The position numbers and the translations under genes were made by a program. From Comamonadaceae bacterium (GTDB taxonomy: Bacteria; Pseudomonadota; Gammaproteobacteria; Burkholderiales; Burkholderiaceae_C), in assembly GCA_947374485.1 (NCBI GenBank), contig CANCCF010000365.1, positions 1-12,123 of the forward strand: a DNA stretch of 12,123 nucleotides. The letters are read 5' to 3'. Below, in pieces: positions 5,731-12,123 of the stretch (position 1 is its first letter; each line of letters opens with the position of its first letter). Below the pieces are notes generated by a model. It worked only from the letters and a program-made list of their open reading frames with translations, was not told where the DNA came from and searched no databases.

Positions 5731-7227
5731 ATGGAACATTTACCACTATCACGTGAAGACGTTTTGAAAATCTATAGGGCCGACAACCGCCCATGGGTTA
5801 TTGGATACAGCGGAGGAAAAGATTCGACTGCTATTACTCGCCTGGTATTTGAGGGTCTAATGTCCATACCCTTCGAGGAGCGAACCAAACCAGTGTTCGT
5901 GGTCTCATCAGACACATTGGTCGAAACACCTCTCGTAGTTGGGATCATCAAAGATACGCTAGACAAGATGGGTAAAGCTGCGTTGGCATTGCAGTTGCCG
6001 ATTGTGGTGGTTCCACCAGTTAATCCGAAAACTGACGAAACGTTTTGGGTCAATCTAATTGGGAGGGGATACCCAGCACCGACTCGGCAGTTTCGCTGGT
6101 GCACTGAGCGAATGAAGATTGACCCCATGAGCGAATTCATTAAGAGCAAAGTCGCGACTTTTGGGGAGGTCGTGATTGTTCTTGGCTCAAGGTCTCAGGA
6201 AAGTTCATCGCGGGCACAAGTAATGCGCAAGCATCGGATCGAAGGTTCCAGGCTTTCGCGACATACCAGTCTTCCAAATGCTTTCGTGTTCACACCGATT
6301 GACGAGTGGTCTGCAGACGATGTTTGGGAATATCTATTTTCAGGACCTGCCCCGTGGGGCGGTGACCACCAAGCCCTTTTTGACTTGTACAAGGGATCGA
6401 ATGCTGGCGAATGTCCGCTAGTCATTGACACGAGTACACCTTCATGCGGCAACTCACGATTCGGGTGCTGGACATGCACTGTTGTCACGCAAGACAGGGC
6501 AATGGACGGTCTCATTGAGACAGGTCATAAGTGGATGATGCCTTTGCGAGACTTCCGCAACAAGCTATACAACACCACACTTCCGGAAAATAAGGCAGAG
6601 TTCCGTAGCAATAAGCGACGAAATGGGACAGTAACGTTCGTCACAGTGAAGGGGAAAGATGGAGAGGATCCAATTCAGAAACAGATTCTGGGGCCATACA
6701 AGATGGAGTACCGCAGAAAGTTTCTAGAGGAGTTGCTCTCTTTGCAAGTACTGGTTGACAGAGACAATCCAGGTCCCAAGTACGAACTCATATCAAAGCC
6801 AGAACTGGAGGCCATACGACTTCAGTGGCGGCACGATCCGAATGAGCCCGACTGGGAGGACATGGTTCCACAAATCTATCGGAAAGTGATGGGCGAAGAA
6901 TCGCTGGTGGACTGGGAAGTCAACGACGATTTTGTCTTTGCTGGTGGTGAAGGAAAGTTGGTCGCTGACCTGTGCGCAAAGTATGGTCTTCCAAGCGAGT
7001 TATTCATGAAGCTCATTGAGCTTGAACTTTCTTTTGAAGGTCACTCGCGGCGATCCAAGCTACAGGAAAAACTGACCGAACTCTTGGCACGTGATTGGTC
7101 TGACCATGAACTTGTGGTGATGCGAAAGCGCGAGCAGCTTGGCAGCCTGCATGGACGCGAAGTTGAAGAGAAGAAGCTTCACGAACAATATAAAACTCTA
7201 GTGGGGATGATTGGCGATGCTACTTAG
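5731..7227 (+). CDS. dndC: DNA phosphorothioation sulfurtransferase DndC
   Basis: This is a 498-aa PP-loop protein of the PAPS-reductase-like family. DndC activates the DNA backbone with ATP and takes part in sulfur transfer, in complex with DndD and DndE. The PP-loop is S27-G-G-K-D-S-T33 near the N-terminus. Cysteines C228, C239, C246 and C249 follow the spacing C-x10-C-x6-C-x2-C, and W123-C124 lies earlier; from memory this is the same arrangement as the five Fe-S ligand cysteines of Streptomyces DndC, so a [4Fe-4S] cluster is expected. LGSRSQES (151-158) matches the conserved segment that ends in a Ser-Glu pair. The last third is helical and variable. The ATG at 5731 places the PP-loop correctly, but its ribosome binding site is weak (GGAA). 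The 3' end overlaps dndD by 11 nt. Confidence 0.96.
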   Translation: MEHLPLSREDVLKIYRADNRPWVIGYSGGKDSTAITRLVFEGLMSIPFEERTKPVFVVSSDTLVETPLVVGIIKDTLDKMGKAALALQLPIVVVPPVNPKTDETFWVNLIGRGYPAPTRQFRWCTERMKIDPMSEFIKSKVATFGEVVIVLGSRSQESSSRAQVMRKHRIEGSRLSRHTSLPNAFVFTPIDEWSADDVWEYLFSGPAPWGGDHQALFDLYKGSNAGECPLVIDTSTPSCGNSRFGCWTCTVVTQDRAMDGLIETGHKWMMPLRDFRNKLYNTTLPENKAEFRSNKRRNGTVTFVTVKGKDGEDPIQKQILGPYKMEYRRKFLEELLSLQVLVDRDNPGPKYELISKPELEAIRLQWRHDPNEPDWEDMVPQIYRKVMGEESLVDWEVNDDFVFAGGEGKLVADLCAKYGLPSELFMKLIELELSFEGHSRRSKLQEKLTELLARDWSDHELVVMRKREQLGSLHGREVEEKKLHEQYKTLVGMIGDAT

Positions 7228-9238
7228 GAAGTTAGCTTTAAAGGACATAGGCACCTATGCGGGCCTCCAAGAGTTTGATCTAGTTCCTAAGGTCAAATAT
7301 GGCGCTAAGCGTCCCATCATTCTGTTTGGTGGTCTGAACGGCGCGGGTAAAACCACCTTCTTGGCCGCCGTGAGGCTAGCACTTTACGGCAGGCAATCGT
7401 TCGATTCGTTGCCCACGCAGAAAGAGTATGAGCTGCACCTTTTGGATCTAGTTCATAGACCACGAAACTCTTTGGTGAGATCAACCCAGGCTAGCGTCAC
7501 GTTGGAATTTGAATATTCACGCATGGGCCATCGTGCTTCCTACTCCGTCGTGCGCATGTGGGATGAGCGCGGCAAGGGAGTTGTGGAGCAATTGCTCATT
7601 TACGAAGATGGTCAGGAAGAGCCATATCTGATGGACGAACAGGCTCAGGCGTTCCTGAATCAGTTGGTTCCTCCCGGTGTCGCCCAATTTTTCTTTTTTG
7701 ATGGCGAGAAGATTGCTGCATTAGCGAAAGATGACTCAGACGTAGTTGTTGCTGACGCAATAAGGCGTCTTCTTGGACTAGATTTGGTTGATCGGCTTGA
7801 GAGCGATCTAAGCGTATTTGTTCGCAATCAACGAACCGCAAGTAGCGATAAGCGCGTTCGGGATGAAGTTGCTGCTCTCAATGCAGAGCTTCAAGCTACT
7901 TCGGAGGCTTATGCGGAAGCCAAACTTAAGACCGAAAGTTTGGCGCAACGACGTTCAGCAGCAGAAGAAAGTTCAGGTGCCAAGCGCATGGAGCTATCGT
8001 CTCAGGGTGGTGCTTGGTCCGTTGATCGCAATGCGCTTGAGCAGCAGCTTGGTCAGCTTTCCGAGCAGCGAAGTGAATATGAAGCCAACATCCGCGAATT
8101 GCTAAATGGTGTCGGAATCTTTCAATTGGCCCCAACACTGACAAGTCGAGTTGCCGGATTGCTGGCGAAAGAAGGGCTGCGGCAGGAGAACGAAGTAGTT
8201 CAAACAGCAGTATCAGAGCGCGCATTGGATCTAAAGCAGACCGTCCTATCAGCAGTTCCGGTTTCGCCTGCGGAGCGGAAGAAGCTTGATGCTGCAATTG
8301 ACGATTGGGTCAGGACCTTTGAGACTACTGCCGGGCCAACAACGAATGTATTTGACTTCACAGCATCAGATATTCGCAAAGTCCGTGAAGTGCTCGGTGT
8401 TCACAGTCGGTTGGAGCATGCGCAAATCTGTGAGTACACGGACAAAGCAAGAGCATCCCAACTCGAAGAAGAGTCAATACACGACAAATTGGCTCACGCA
8501 CCTAGCGATGAATTCATCAAGACTGCATTTGATGAGATGACAGAGGCTGCCAAGCTCGTAGGTGACCTCACTGCGCAATGGCGATCCAGCGTGGAGGAGC
8601 AACGTCGATTGACGTGGCTGTCTATTGAACTGGTTCGCAAGTTGCGGAAAGCAGAAGAAAAACTTGTTGTCTCGGGCAATGATGAGCGCGGTCATAGTGC
8701 AGCAATTGCAGCCCAAAATATGATCGCAGAATTCAAGGGTGTAGCGGCAACGCACAAGTGTGGCTTGCTGAAGAACCATTTTGTAGAGGCATTCAAACGA
8801 CTTGCGCGTAAGGACGATATTGTTCGCGATGCAGAGATTGATCCGGAAACATTCACCGTAACACTGCTGGACGGTTCGAATCGCGTAGTTCCAAAAAAGC
8901 GCTTGAGCGCAGGCGAGAAGCAGATTTACGCAATTGCAATGTTGGAAGCACTCGCGAAGACTTCAGGCCGTAACCTCCCCGTTATTATCGACACCCCATT
9001 GGGCCGCCTGGACAGCAAGCACAGATCAAAACTAGTTGAGTCCTATTTCCCCGTTGCAAGCCACCAAGTCATCGTGTTGTCTACCGACACAGAAGTGGAC
9101 AGCAAGTTCTACGACGCACTGTCTAACAAGATTTCACACGCCTTTCACTTGTCGTTTGACGAAGATAGCGGATCGACAGAAGTCAAGACAGGGTATTTTT
9201 GGCGCCACTCCAGCGAGGTACATGCACATGCTGCCTAA
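7217..9238 (+). CDS. dndD: DNA phosphorothioation ATPase DndD (SMC/Rad50-like)
   Basis: This is a 673-aa ABC-type ATPase of the SMC/Rad50 class, the usual DndD size. It supplies ATP hydrolysis, probably for opening or nicking DNA, to the DndCDE complex. Walker A is G39-LNGAG-K45-T46. FFFFDGEKIA (158-167) is a DndD/Rad50-like hallmark. Charged, Gln/Glu/Ala-rich segments around 200-290 and 430-500 should form coiled coil. The ABC signature is L563-S-A-G-E567, and Walker B is VIIDTPLGRLD (589-599). No CXXC zinc hook is visible, unlike Rad50. The ATG at 7217 is chosen because GGGGA (7203-7207) is 9 nt away; the in-frame TTG at 7211 would be too close to it. The start overlaps the dndC stop by 11 nt, so translation is probably coupled. 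Confidence 0.95.
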   Translation: MLLRKLALKDIGTYAGLQEFDLVPKVKYGAKRPIILFGGLNGAGKTTFLAAVRLALYGRQSFDSLPTQKEYELHLLDLVHRPRNSLVRSTQASVTLEFEYSRMGHRASYSVVRMWDERGKGVVEQLLIYEDGQEEPYLMDEQAQAFLNQLVPPGVAQFFFFDGEKIAALAKDDSDVVVADAIRRLLGLDLVDRLESDLSVFVRNQRTASSDKRVRDEVAALNAELQATSEAYAEAKLKTESLAQRRSAAEESSGAKRMELSSQGGAWSVDRNALEQQLGQLSEQRSEYEANIRELLNGVGIFQLAPTLTSRVAGLLAKEGLRQENEVVQTAVSERALDLKQTVLSAVPVSPAERKKLDAAIDDWVRTFETTAGPTTNVFDFTASDIRKVREVLGVHSRLEHAQICEYTDKARASQLEEESIHDKLAHAPSDEFIKTAFDEMTEAAKLVGDLTAQWRSSVEEQRRLTWLSIELVRKLRKAEEKLVVSGNDERGHSAAIAAQNMIAEFKGVAATHKCGLLKNHFVEAFKRLARKDDIVRDAEIDPETFTVTLLDGSNRVVPKKRLSAGEKQIYAIAMLEALAKTSGRNLPVIIDTPLGRLDSKHRSKLVESYFPVASHQVIVLSTDTEVDSKFYDALSNKISHAFHLSFDEDSGSTEVKTGYFWRHSSEVHAHAA

Positions 9239-9608
9239 GAGAATGCGAATTTCCAAGACTTCGGCTGACACGCTGAAGTTGATTAAGGGGCGAACTGGAG
9301 TCACGCCCAATTTGGTTTGTCGGATAGCACTAATTCTGTCGCTTGAGGATGGCGAGCGAGGTGGGCTGAAAGAGTGCGACCAAGAGGGGAATGAATTCAA
9401 TGCGCCGACCCTTTTCGGGGAGCACGGTTTGCTCTTTGAATGTTTGCTTCGTGAGGTTCATGGAGTTCTAGACCAGAAGATCTGTGCCAATGTGATCGCA
9501 AGTCACATTGAAACGGGCCTTGAACGGCTCAGGAAGTCGAAATCGCTATTGGATATGGTCGAACATGCAGGCTTTGTCACACCTTCAAAAATTGTGGGCG
9601 GTCTCTGA
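9228..9608 (+). CDS. dndE: DNA phosphorothioation protein DndE
   Basis: This is a 126-aa DndE, the small fourth subunit, which in E. coli has been shown to bind nicked double-stranded DNA as an oligomer. The N-terminus MLPKRMRISKTSADTLKLIK, followed by GRTGVTPNLVCRIAL, matches the family's basic ribbon-helix-like start. HIETGLERLRKSKSL near the C-terminus matches the conserved H-x-E-x-G block. Three in-frame ATGs exist (9222, 9228, 9243). The one at 9228 is chosen because GAGG (9215-9218) is 9 nt upstream and it gives the family's M-L-P start. The gene overlaps dndD by 11 nt, the same overlap as dndC/dndD. It is the last core dnd gene. Confidence 0.92.
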   Translation: MLPKRMRISKTSADTLKLIKGRTGVTPNLVCRIALILSLEDGERGGLKECDQEGNEFNAPTLFGEHGLLFECLLREVHGVLDQKICANVIASHIETGLERLRKSKSLLDMVEHAGFVTPSKIVGGL

Positions 9609-9747
9609 CGATTTCCAGATCTGGAGCGGATATCAAAAAAATTCACTTGGTCTATTGACTACTCGGTTTGATTCAGGCATAGTCCATACGTCGCCTTGGA
9701 TAAGGTGGCATTTGAAGCAAGCCGGATGGCTGGCTGAATGTGATTAG
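9565..9747 (+). CDS. Small ORF with a winged-helix-like C-terminus, possible gene remnant
   Basis: This is a 60-codon frame overlapping the last 44 nt of dndE in another frame. It has no good ribosome binding site. Its end, PWIRWHLKQAGWLAECD, recalls the winged-helix N-terminal domain of Mrr-type restriction proteins, where a W-x-x-x-x-L-x-x-A-G-L-L helix is typical. The resemblance is short and from memory. It may be the start of a lost restriction gene, or chance. It also contains the putative promoter of the next gene. Confidence 0.22.
   Translation: MQALSHLQKLWAVSDDFQIWSGYQKNSLGLLTTRFDSGIVHTSPWIRWHLKQAGWLAECD
9655..9683 (+). promoter_or_regulatory. Putative sigma-70 promoter of the AIPR-like gene
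   Basis: TTGACT (9655-9660, 5 of 6 consensus) is separated by exactly 17 nt from CATAGT (9678-9683, 4 of 6). It would start transcription near 9690 and give the following gene a leader of about 120 nt. It lies between dndE and that gene, so the gene could be expressed apart from the dnd operon. Confidence 0.45.
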
Positions 9748-9761
9748 ACAACGTTGTTGTC
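9747..9761. repeat. Palindrome GACAAC-GTT-GTTGTC
   Basis: Perfect 6-bp arms (9747-9752 and 9756-9761) surround 3 nt, and inside them lies the perfect 10-bp palindrome ACAACGTTGT (9748-9757). It is in the predicted leader of the AIPR-like gene, starting at the end of the small ORF. It could be a regulator site or an RNA hairpin. Confidence 0.4.
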
Positions 9762-9778
9762 AACTTACGTCATGCCGG

Positions 9779-9810
9779 CCTCCTTCACAACTGTGTATGG
9801 AGGTTTTTTT
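9779..9810 (+). promoter_or_regulatory. Terminator-like hairpin that contains the ribosome binding site of the AIPR-like gene
   Basis: CCTCC (9779-9783) pairs with GGAGG (9799-9803). Inside, CACA (9786-9789) can pair with TGTG (9792-9795). Seven T residues (9804-9810) follow, and the ATG begins at 9811. The 3' arm is therefore the Shine-Dalgarno sequence, 7 nt from the start codon. The same structure could end dnd transcripts and also hide the ribosome binding site of read-through RNA. The stem is short (5 bp plus 3-4 bp), so its strength is uncertain. Confidence 0.55.
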
Positions 9811-11160
9811 ATGTCTGAAGTTATTGTTAAAGTTCACGACGCAGCGCGTCAGAAGCATCTGCTCAACAAAATTACCGGCAATATCGCTTTGCCGAGTTTG
9901 GTTGATTTGATTGATCGTCTAGACCTAGATGCGAACCCACGCATCGCAAAAAAAGGACGCATTACTGACGAAATTCAGGACAGTCTTACGAATGAGAGTG
10001 AAATATTTCACTTCATGTCGAAAGGGATTTTGATTGCAGCAAGTTCAGTTGAAGAGCTTGAACGCAATCGATTCAAGCTGACCTTTGATGACCCCCAGTT
10101 GGAAGGCATCTTGGATGGAGGTCACAATACATTGGCTGCTGGACGCCAAATCCTGACTGAAGTTCTCACTGCGGAGATTGGTGCTGACGAAACTGAAGCA
10201 GTTCTGAAGCAGGTAAAGGGTTGGGATTCACTAAAAGCCGCATGGGTTAAATACGGCGATGTGCTAGTGGCTCGTAAATCTTCGATAACGCCTACTCTGA
10301 TGCCAATTGAGATAGTCTGCCCAGGTGATGGAGACGAGGCTCATCAGGACTTTCAAAACAAGGTTCTGGTTATTAATGCAGCGAGAAATAACAACGCAGA
10401 ATTGTCCATTGAAACCAGAGCTAATAAGCTCGGATTTTATGAATTGATCCGCGCCAGCTTAGATCCTGTGCTTGCAGACGAAGTAGAGTGGAAGGCCAAC
10501 GATGGCGGTCGAATTAAGACGCGCGATTTGATAGCGTTAGCATTGGTTCCGCTTTCTATGCTGCCATTTGATTCCATGAAATTAATCAAGTCGTCGCCGA
10601 ACACTTTGTTTTCGTCGAAAGGTCAATGCACGCTGATTTACAACAAGCTCATGGAAGAGGACGGAGTGACTGAAGAAGTCAAAGGAAACATCATTGAGAT
10701 CATCGACCCAAGGGTGAAGAGCGCATTGGCATTGATGCGAGACATGCCCAGGCTGTTTGACTTGATTTACGAGTTGCTCCCAGCAGCATATAACGCTACA
10801 GGTGGAAAGTTCGGGAAGATGTCTTCTGTCGAATACGCGGAAGGAGAAAAGAAATATAAGACCCGCTATTACCGGACGCCAGTAGCGTACAGCTTGGGTG
10901 AAGGATTTGTTTACCCTCTCGTGTATGCCCTTACCAGCCTGATACAAGTCCAAAAGGGGTTGCTTTCTTGGCGTACTGACCCTGATGCATTTATCCGTGA
11001 AAATCTTGAGGTGATACTGAAAGGTTATGCAGGAATGATTGCTGGGCAATCGTTTGATCCGGCAAAGGTGGGTAAACAGCCTGCAAGCTACGACGTAGCT
11101 TGTGATCGCTTCAGTTCGGTCCATAAGGACCAAGTCCTCAAGGCGCATGGCCTGATATAA
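9811..11160 (+). CDS. AIPR / DGQHR-like protein, candidate partner of the Dnd system
   Basis: This is a 449-aa cytosolic protein with no membrane segments. Residues 60-107, from the ESEIFHFMSKGILIAA block to LEGILDGGHNT, resemble the core of AIPR (abortive-infection phage-resistance) and DGQHR proteins, which have a K/N-N/K-G-I-x-I-x-A strand followed by a D/N-G-x-H/Q-T/R loop. Here the loop is D102-G-G-H-N-T107. DndB in the same island has the related D-G-Q-H-R loop, so both may share a ParB/sulfiredoxin-like core. The rest (NAARNNNAELSIETRANK, about 190-207, and the helical C-terminal half) is not recognised. The start is the ATG at 9811 with a perfect GGAGG 7 nt upstream; the frame is open from 9754 but lacks support there. 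It has its own promoter candidate and ends 47 nt before a strong terminator. No nuclease motif is visible. A role in sensing or defence is inference from family and position. Confidence 0.75.
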   Translation: MSEVIVKVHDAARQKHLLNKITGNIALPSLVDLIDRLDLDANPRIAKKGRITDEIQDSLTNESEIFHFMSKGILIAASSVEELERNRFKLTFDDPQLEGILDGGHNTLAAGRQILTEVLTAEIGADETEAVLKQVKGWDSLKAAWVKYGDVLVARKSSITPTLMPIEIVCPGDGDEAHQDFQNKVLVINAARNNNAELSIETRANKLGFYELIRASLDPVLADEVEWKANDGGRIKTRDLIALALVPLSMLPFDSMKLIKSSPNTLFSSKGQCTLIYNKLMEEDGVTEEVKGNIIEIIDPRVKSALALMRDMPRLFDLIYELLPAAYNATGGKFGKMSSVEYAEGEKKYKTRYYRTPVAYSLGEGFVYPLVYALTSLIQVQKGLLSWRTDPDAFIRENLEVILKGYAGMIAGQSFDPAKVGKQPASYDVACDRFSSVHKDQVLKAHGLI

Positions 11161-11207
11161 GCAATCTAGGGTGCTCCTTCATAGGCATCCGCAATATGTC
11201 TCTCTCG

Positions 11208-11236
11208 GCCGGGGTAAGAAATTTCCCCGGCTTTTT
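11208..11236 (+). terminator. Intrinsic terminator after the AIPR-like gene
   Basis: Perfect 7-bp GC-rich arms GCCGGGG (11208-11214) and CCCCGGC (11225-11231) with a 10-nt loop are followed by five T residues. It lies 47 nt after the stop and closes the dnd/AIPR transcription unit. Confidence 0.93.
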
Positions 11237-11521
11237 GCTGCCTGTGTAGTTTTCAATTCACACTTGGAATACACATGGTCAGGAAGCGCTCAGTTGGCTG
11301 ACTTGGCTCCATCTGCTGAACTGTTAATCCGCCAGACTGTCTGACACACGCCACCCAGCATATGTGCCAGCGTTCCCGAGGCTGATGCCTTTCTCACTCT
11401 CCGGGAGTGCCGCTACATTGGTTCACGAATCAAACATCGGCGTCAAAAAGTGACCACTTTCTGACAGCCCACTCATGACTGTTGGAAACATAGAGCCGAT
11501 CATTTTTCAACACGTACCAAT
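11237..11521. other. Gene-free stretch between terminator and recombinase
   Basis: No coding frame with support is seen. Besides the long palindrome at 11442-11465, there is a short dyad CACTC-TCCGG-GAGTG (11394-11408). The repeats TCAACAC (11507-11513 and 11525-11531) and CCAACAC (11538-11544) cross the recombinase start codon. The stretch could contain the recombination (res-type) site of the recombinase. Confidence 0.4.
11442..11465. repeat. 24-bp near-perfect palindrome, candidate recombinase or regulator site
   Basis: The arms GTCA-A-AAAGTG and CACTTT-C-TGAC flank a central AC dinucleotide; 10 of 11 arm pairs match. It lies 57 nt upstream of the recombinase gene. Serine resolvases act on imperfect palindromes with a 2-bp core upstream of their own gene, so a res-type subsite is plausible. 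The sequence may also be left over from an insertion-sequence end. Confidence 0.5.
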
Positions 11522-12103
11522 ATGTCAACACCACTTTCCAACACGGGCGCTGATGGTTTGCAGCGCGTATTCGCCTACGCACGGGTGTCCACGGTCGAAC
11601 AATTGACCGAGAACCAGCGAGATCAGATCGCACGCGCTGGGTATTGCATTCGACCCAAGTTCTTCATCGAGGAGCAGATATCTGGCTCGGTGCCAGCGGC
11701 GCAGCGGCCGGGATTCCAGCGGTTGTTGGAACGCATGGATGATGGGGATACCTTGGTTGTGACCAAACTTGACCGGATTGGTCGCGACTCTATTGACGTC
11801 CAGCAGACAGTGAAGCGTTTCCAACGCGAAGGCATCCGGTTAGTGGTTTTGCAACTGGGCAACCTCGATTTAACATCGTCTGCGGGTGCCTTGATGGTCA
11901 AGATGCTGGCGGCAGTGGCCGACTTTGAACGTGACCTCATTATTGAGCGCACCCAAGCGGGTCAGGCCCGAGCCAGGAAAGCCGGAACGCATATGGGCCG
12001 TCCGTCCAAGACCACGCCCGAACAGCGGGACGCAATTCGATCAGCACTGACAAATGGTGCCTCGGTAAGCAGCACTGCATTAGCCTATCAGGTCAGCCGG
12101 TAA
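11522..12103 (+). CDS. Serine recombinase (Tn3 resolvase / invertase type), C-terminally shortened
   Basis: These 193 residues match the resolvase/invertase catalytic domain. Residues equivalent to the gamma-delta active site are all present: Arg21 and Ser23 (AYARVST), Arg62 (QRPGF), and Arg85 and Arg88 (TKLDRIGRD). A typical long helix ends in FERDLIIERTQAGQARARKAG (about 135-155), followed by GRPSK and the start of the helix-turn-helix. The frame stops at QVSR, where relatives continue with the recognition helix of roughly 10-15 residues. The protein therefore has an intact catalytic part but probably a defective DNA-binding end. The N-terminal ~13 residues are longer than in Tn3 TnpR. The ATG at 11522 has only weak ribosome binding signals. 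It marks a mobile-element boundary; no transposase is seen in the window. Confidence 0.88.
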   Translation: MSTPLSNTGADGLQRVFAYARVSTVEQLTENQRDQIARAGYCIRPKFFIEEQISGSVPAAQRPGFQRLLERMDDGDTLVVTKLDRIGRDSIDVQQTVKRFQREGIRLVVLQLGNLDLTSSAGALMVKMLAAVADFERDLIIERTQAGQARARKAGTHMGRPSKTTPEQRDAIRSALTNGASVSSTALAYQVSR

Positions 12104-12123
12104 TCCCCCCGATAAACCAAAGG

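Noticed and set aside
9036..9227. Upstream extension of the dndE frame into dndD
   Set aside because: These residues are a shadow of the conserved DndD C-terminus. DndE homologues begin with M-L-P at 9228, which has an SD at correct spacing.
9754..9810. Earlier start for the AIPR-like protein
   Set aside because: The added 19 residues are encoded by the hairpin and T-tract, with no SD for the upstream codon. ATG 9811 has a perfect GGAGG.
10582..11148. 188-codon open frame on the minus strand
   Set aside because: It is antisense to the AIPR-like gene, with no start signals and no recognisable motif.
2704..12123. Direct repeat of the tRNA-Asp 3' end as right attachment site
   Set aside because: No copy of the tRNA-Asp T-arm/acceptor sequence was found by reading the rest of the window.
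2743..12123. CRISPR array or large tandem repeats
   Set aside because: No regularly spaced repeats of 20 bp or more were seen. The only short-period repeat is the ACTCACA pair.

Overview
The window suggests a betaproteobacterium, most likely of the Comamonadaceae. The left 2.7 kb reads as GC-rich conserved chromosome: a partial methionine-synthesis gene (metZ), gltX, and a tRNA-Ala(GGC) / tRNA-Glu(UUC) / tRNA-Asp(GUC) cluster closed by a strong intrinsic terminator. The family assignment rests on the look of the MetZ and GltX proteins and on codon use, not on a database search.

Everything right of the tRNA terminator (about 2743 to the end) looks like accessory DNA that entered next to tRNA-Asp. 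By eye it is clearly poorer in GC. It begins with about 530 bp of non-coding DNA carrying several short dyads. Two unusual genes follow: a 172-aa protein with a possible papain/C39-like Cys-His-Asp arrangement, and a 252-aa protein with the GTP-binding signature of FtsZ/tubulin but no complete second half.

The core of the island (4574-9608) is a DNA phosphorothioation operon, dndB-dndC-dndD-dndE. It is expressed from an extended -10 promoter that lies inside a perfect 6+6 bp palindrome. dndC/dndD and dndD/dndE each overlap by 11 nt. DndB is the regulator-like DGQHR protein. DndC (PP-loop ATP pyrophosphatase with Fe-S cysteines), DndD (SMC/Rad50-like ATPase) and DndE together place sulfur in the DNA backbone. 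No dndA (cysteine desulfurase) and no dndFGH (restriction) genes are present in the window. Sulfur may therefore come from a housekeeping desulfurase, and the restriction partner is missing, outside the window, or replaced.

After dndE comes a 449-aa gene resembling AIPR / DGQHR-type proteins. It appears to have its own promoter, and its ribosome binding site is the 3' arm of a terminator-like hairpin. This makes it the best candidate for an unconventional partner of the Dnd system. A strong terminator follows, then about 280 bp without a gene and a Tn3-resolvase-type serine recombinase whose C-terminal helix-turn-helix is cut short just before the window ends. The other end of the island is not in the window.
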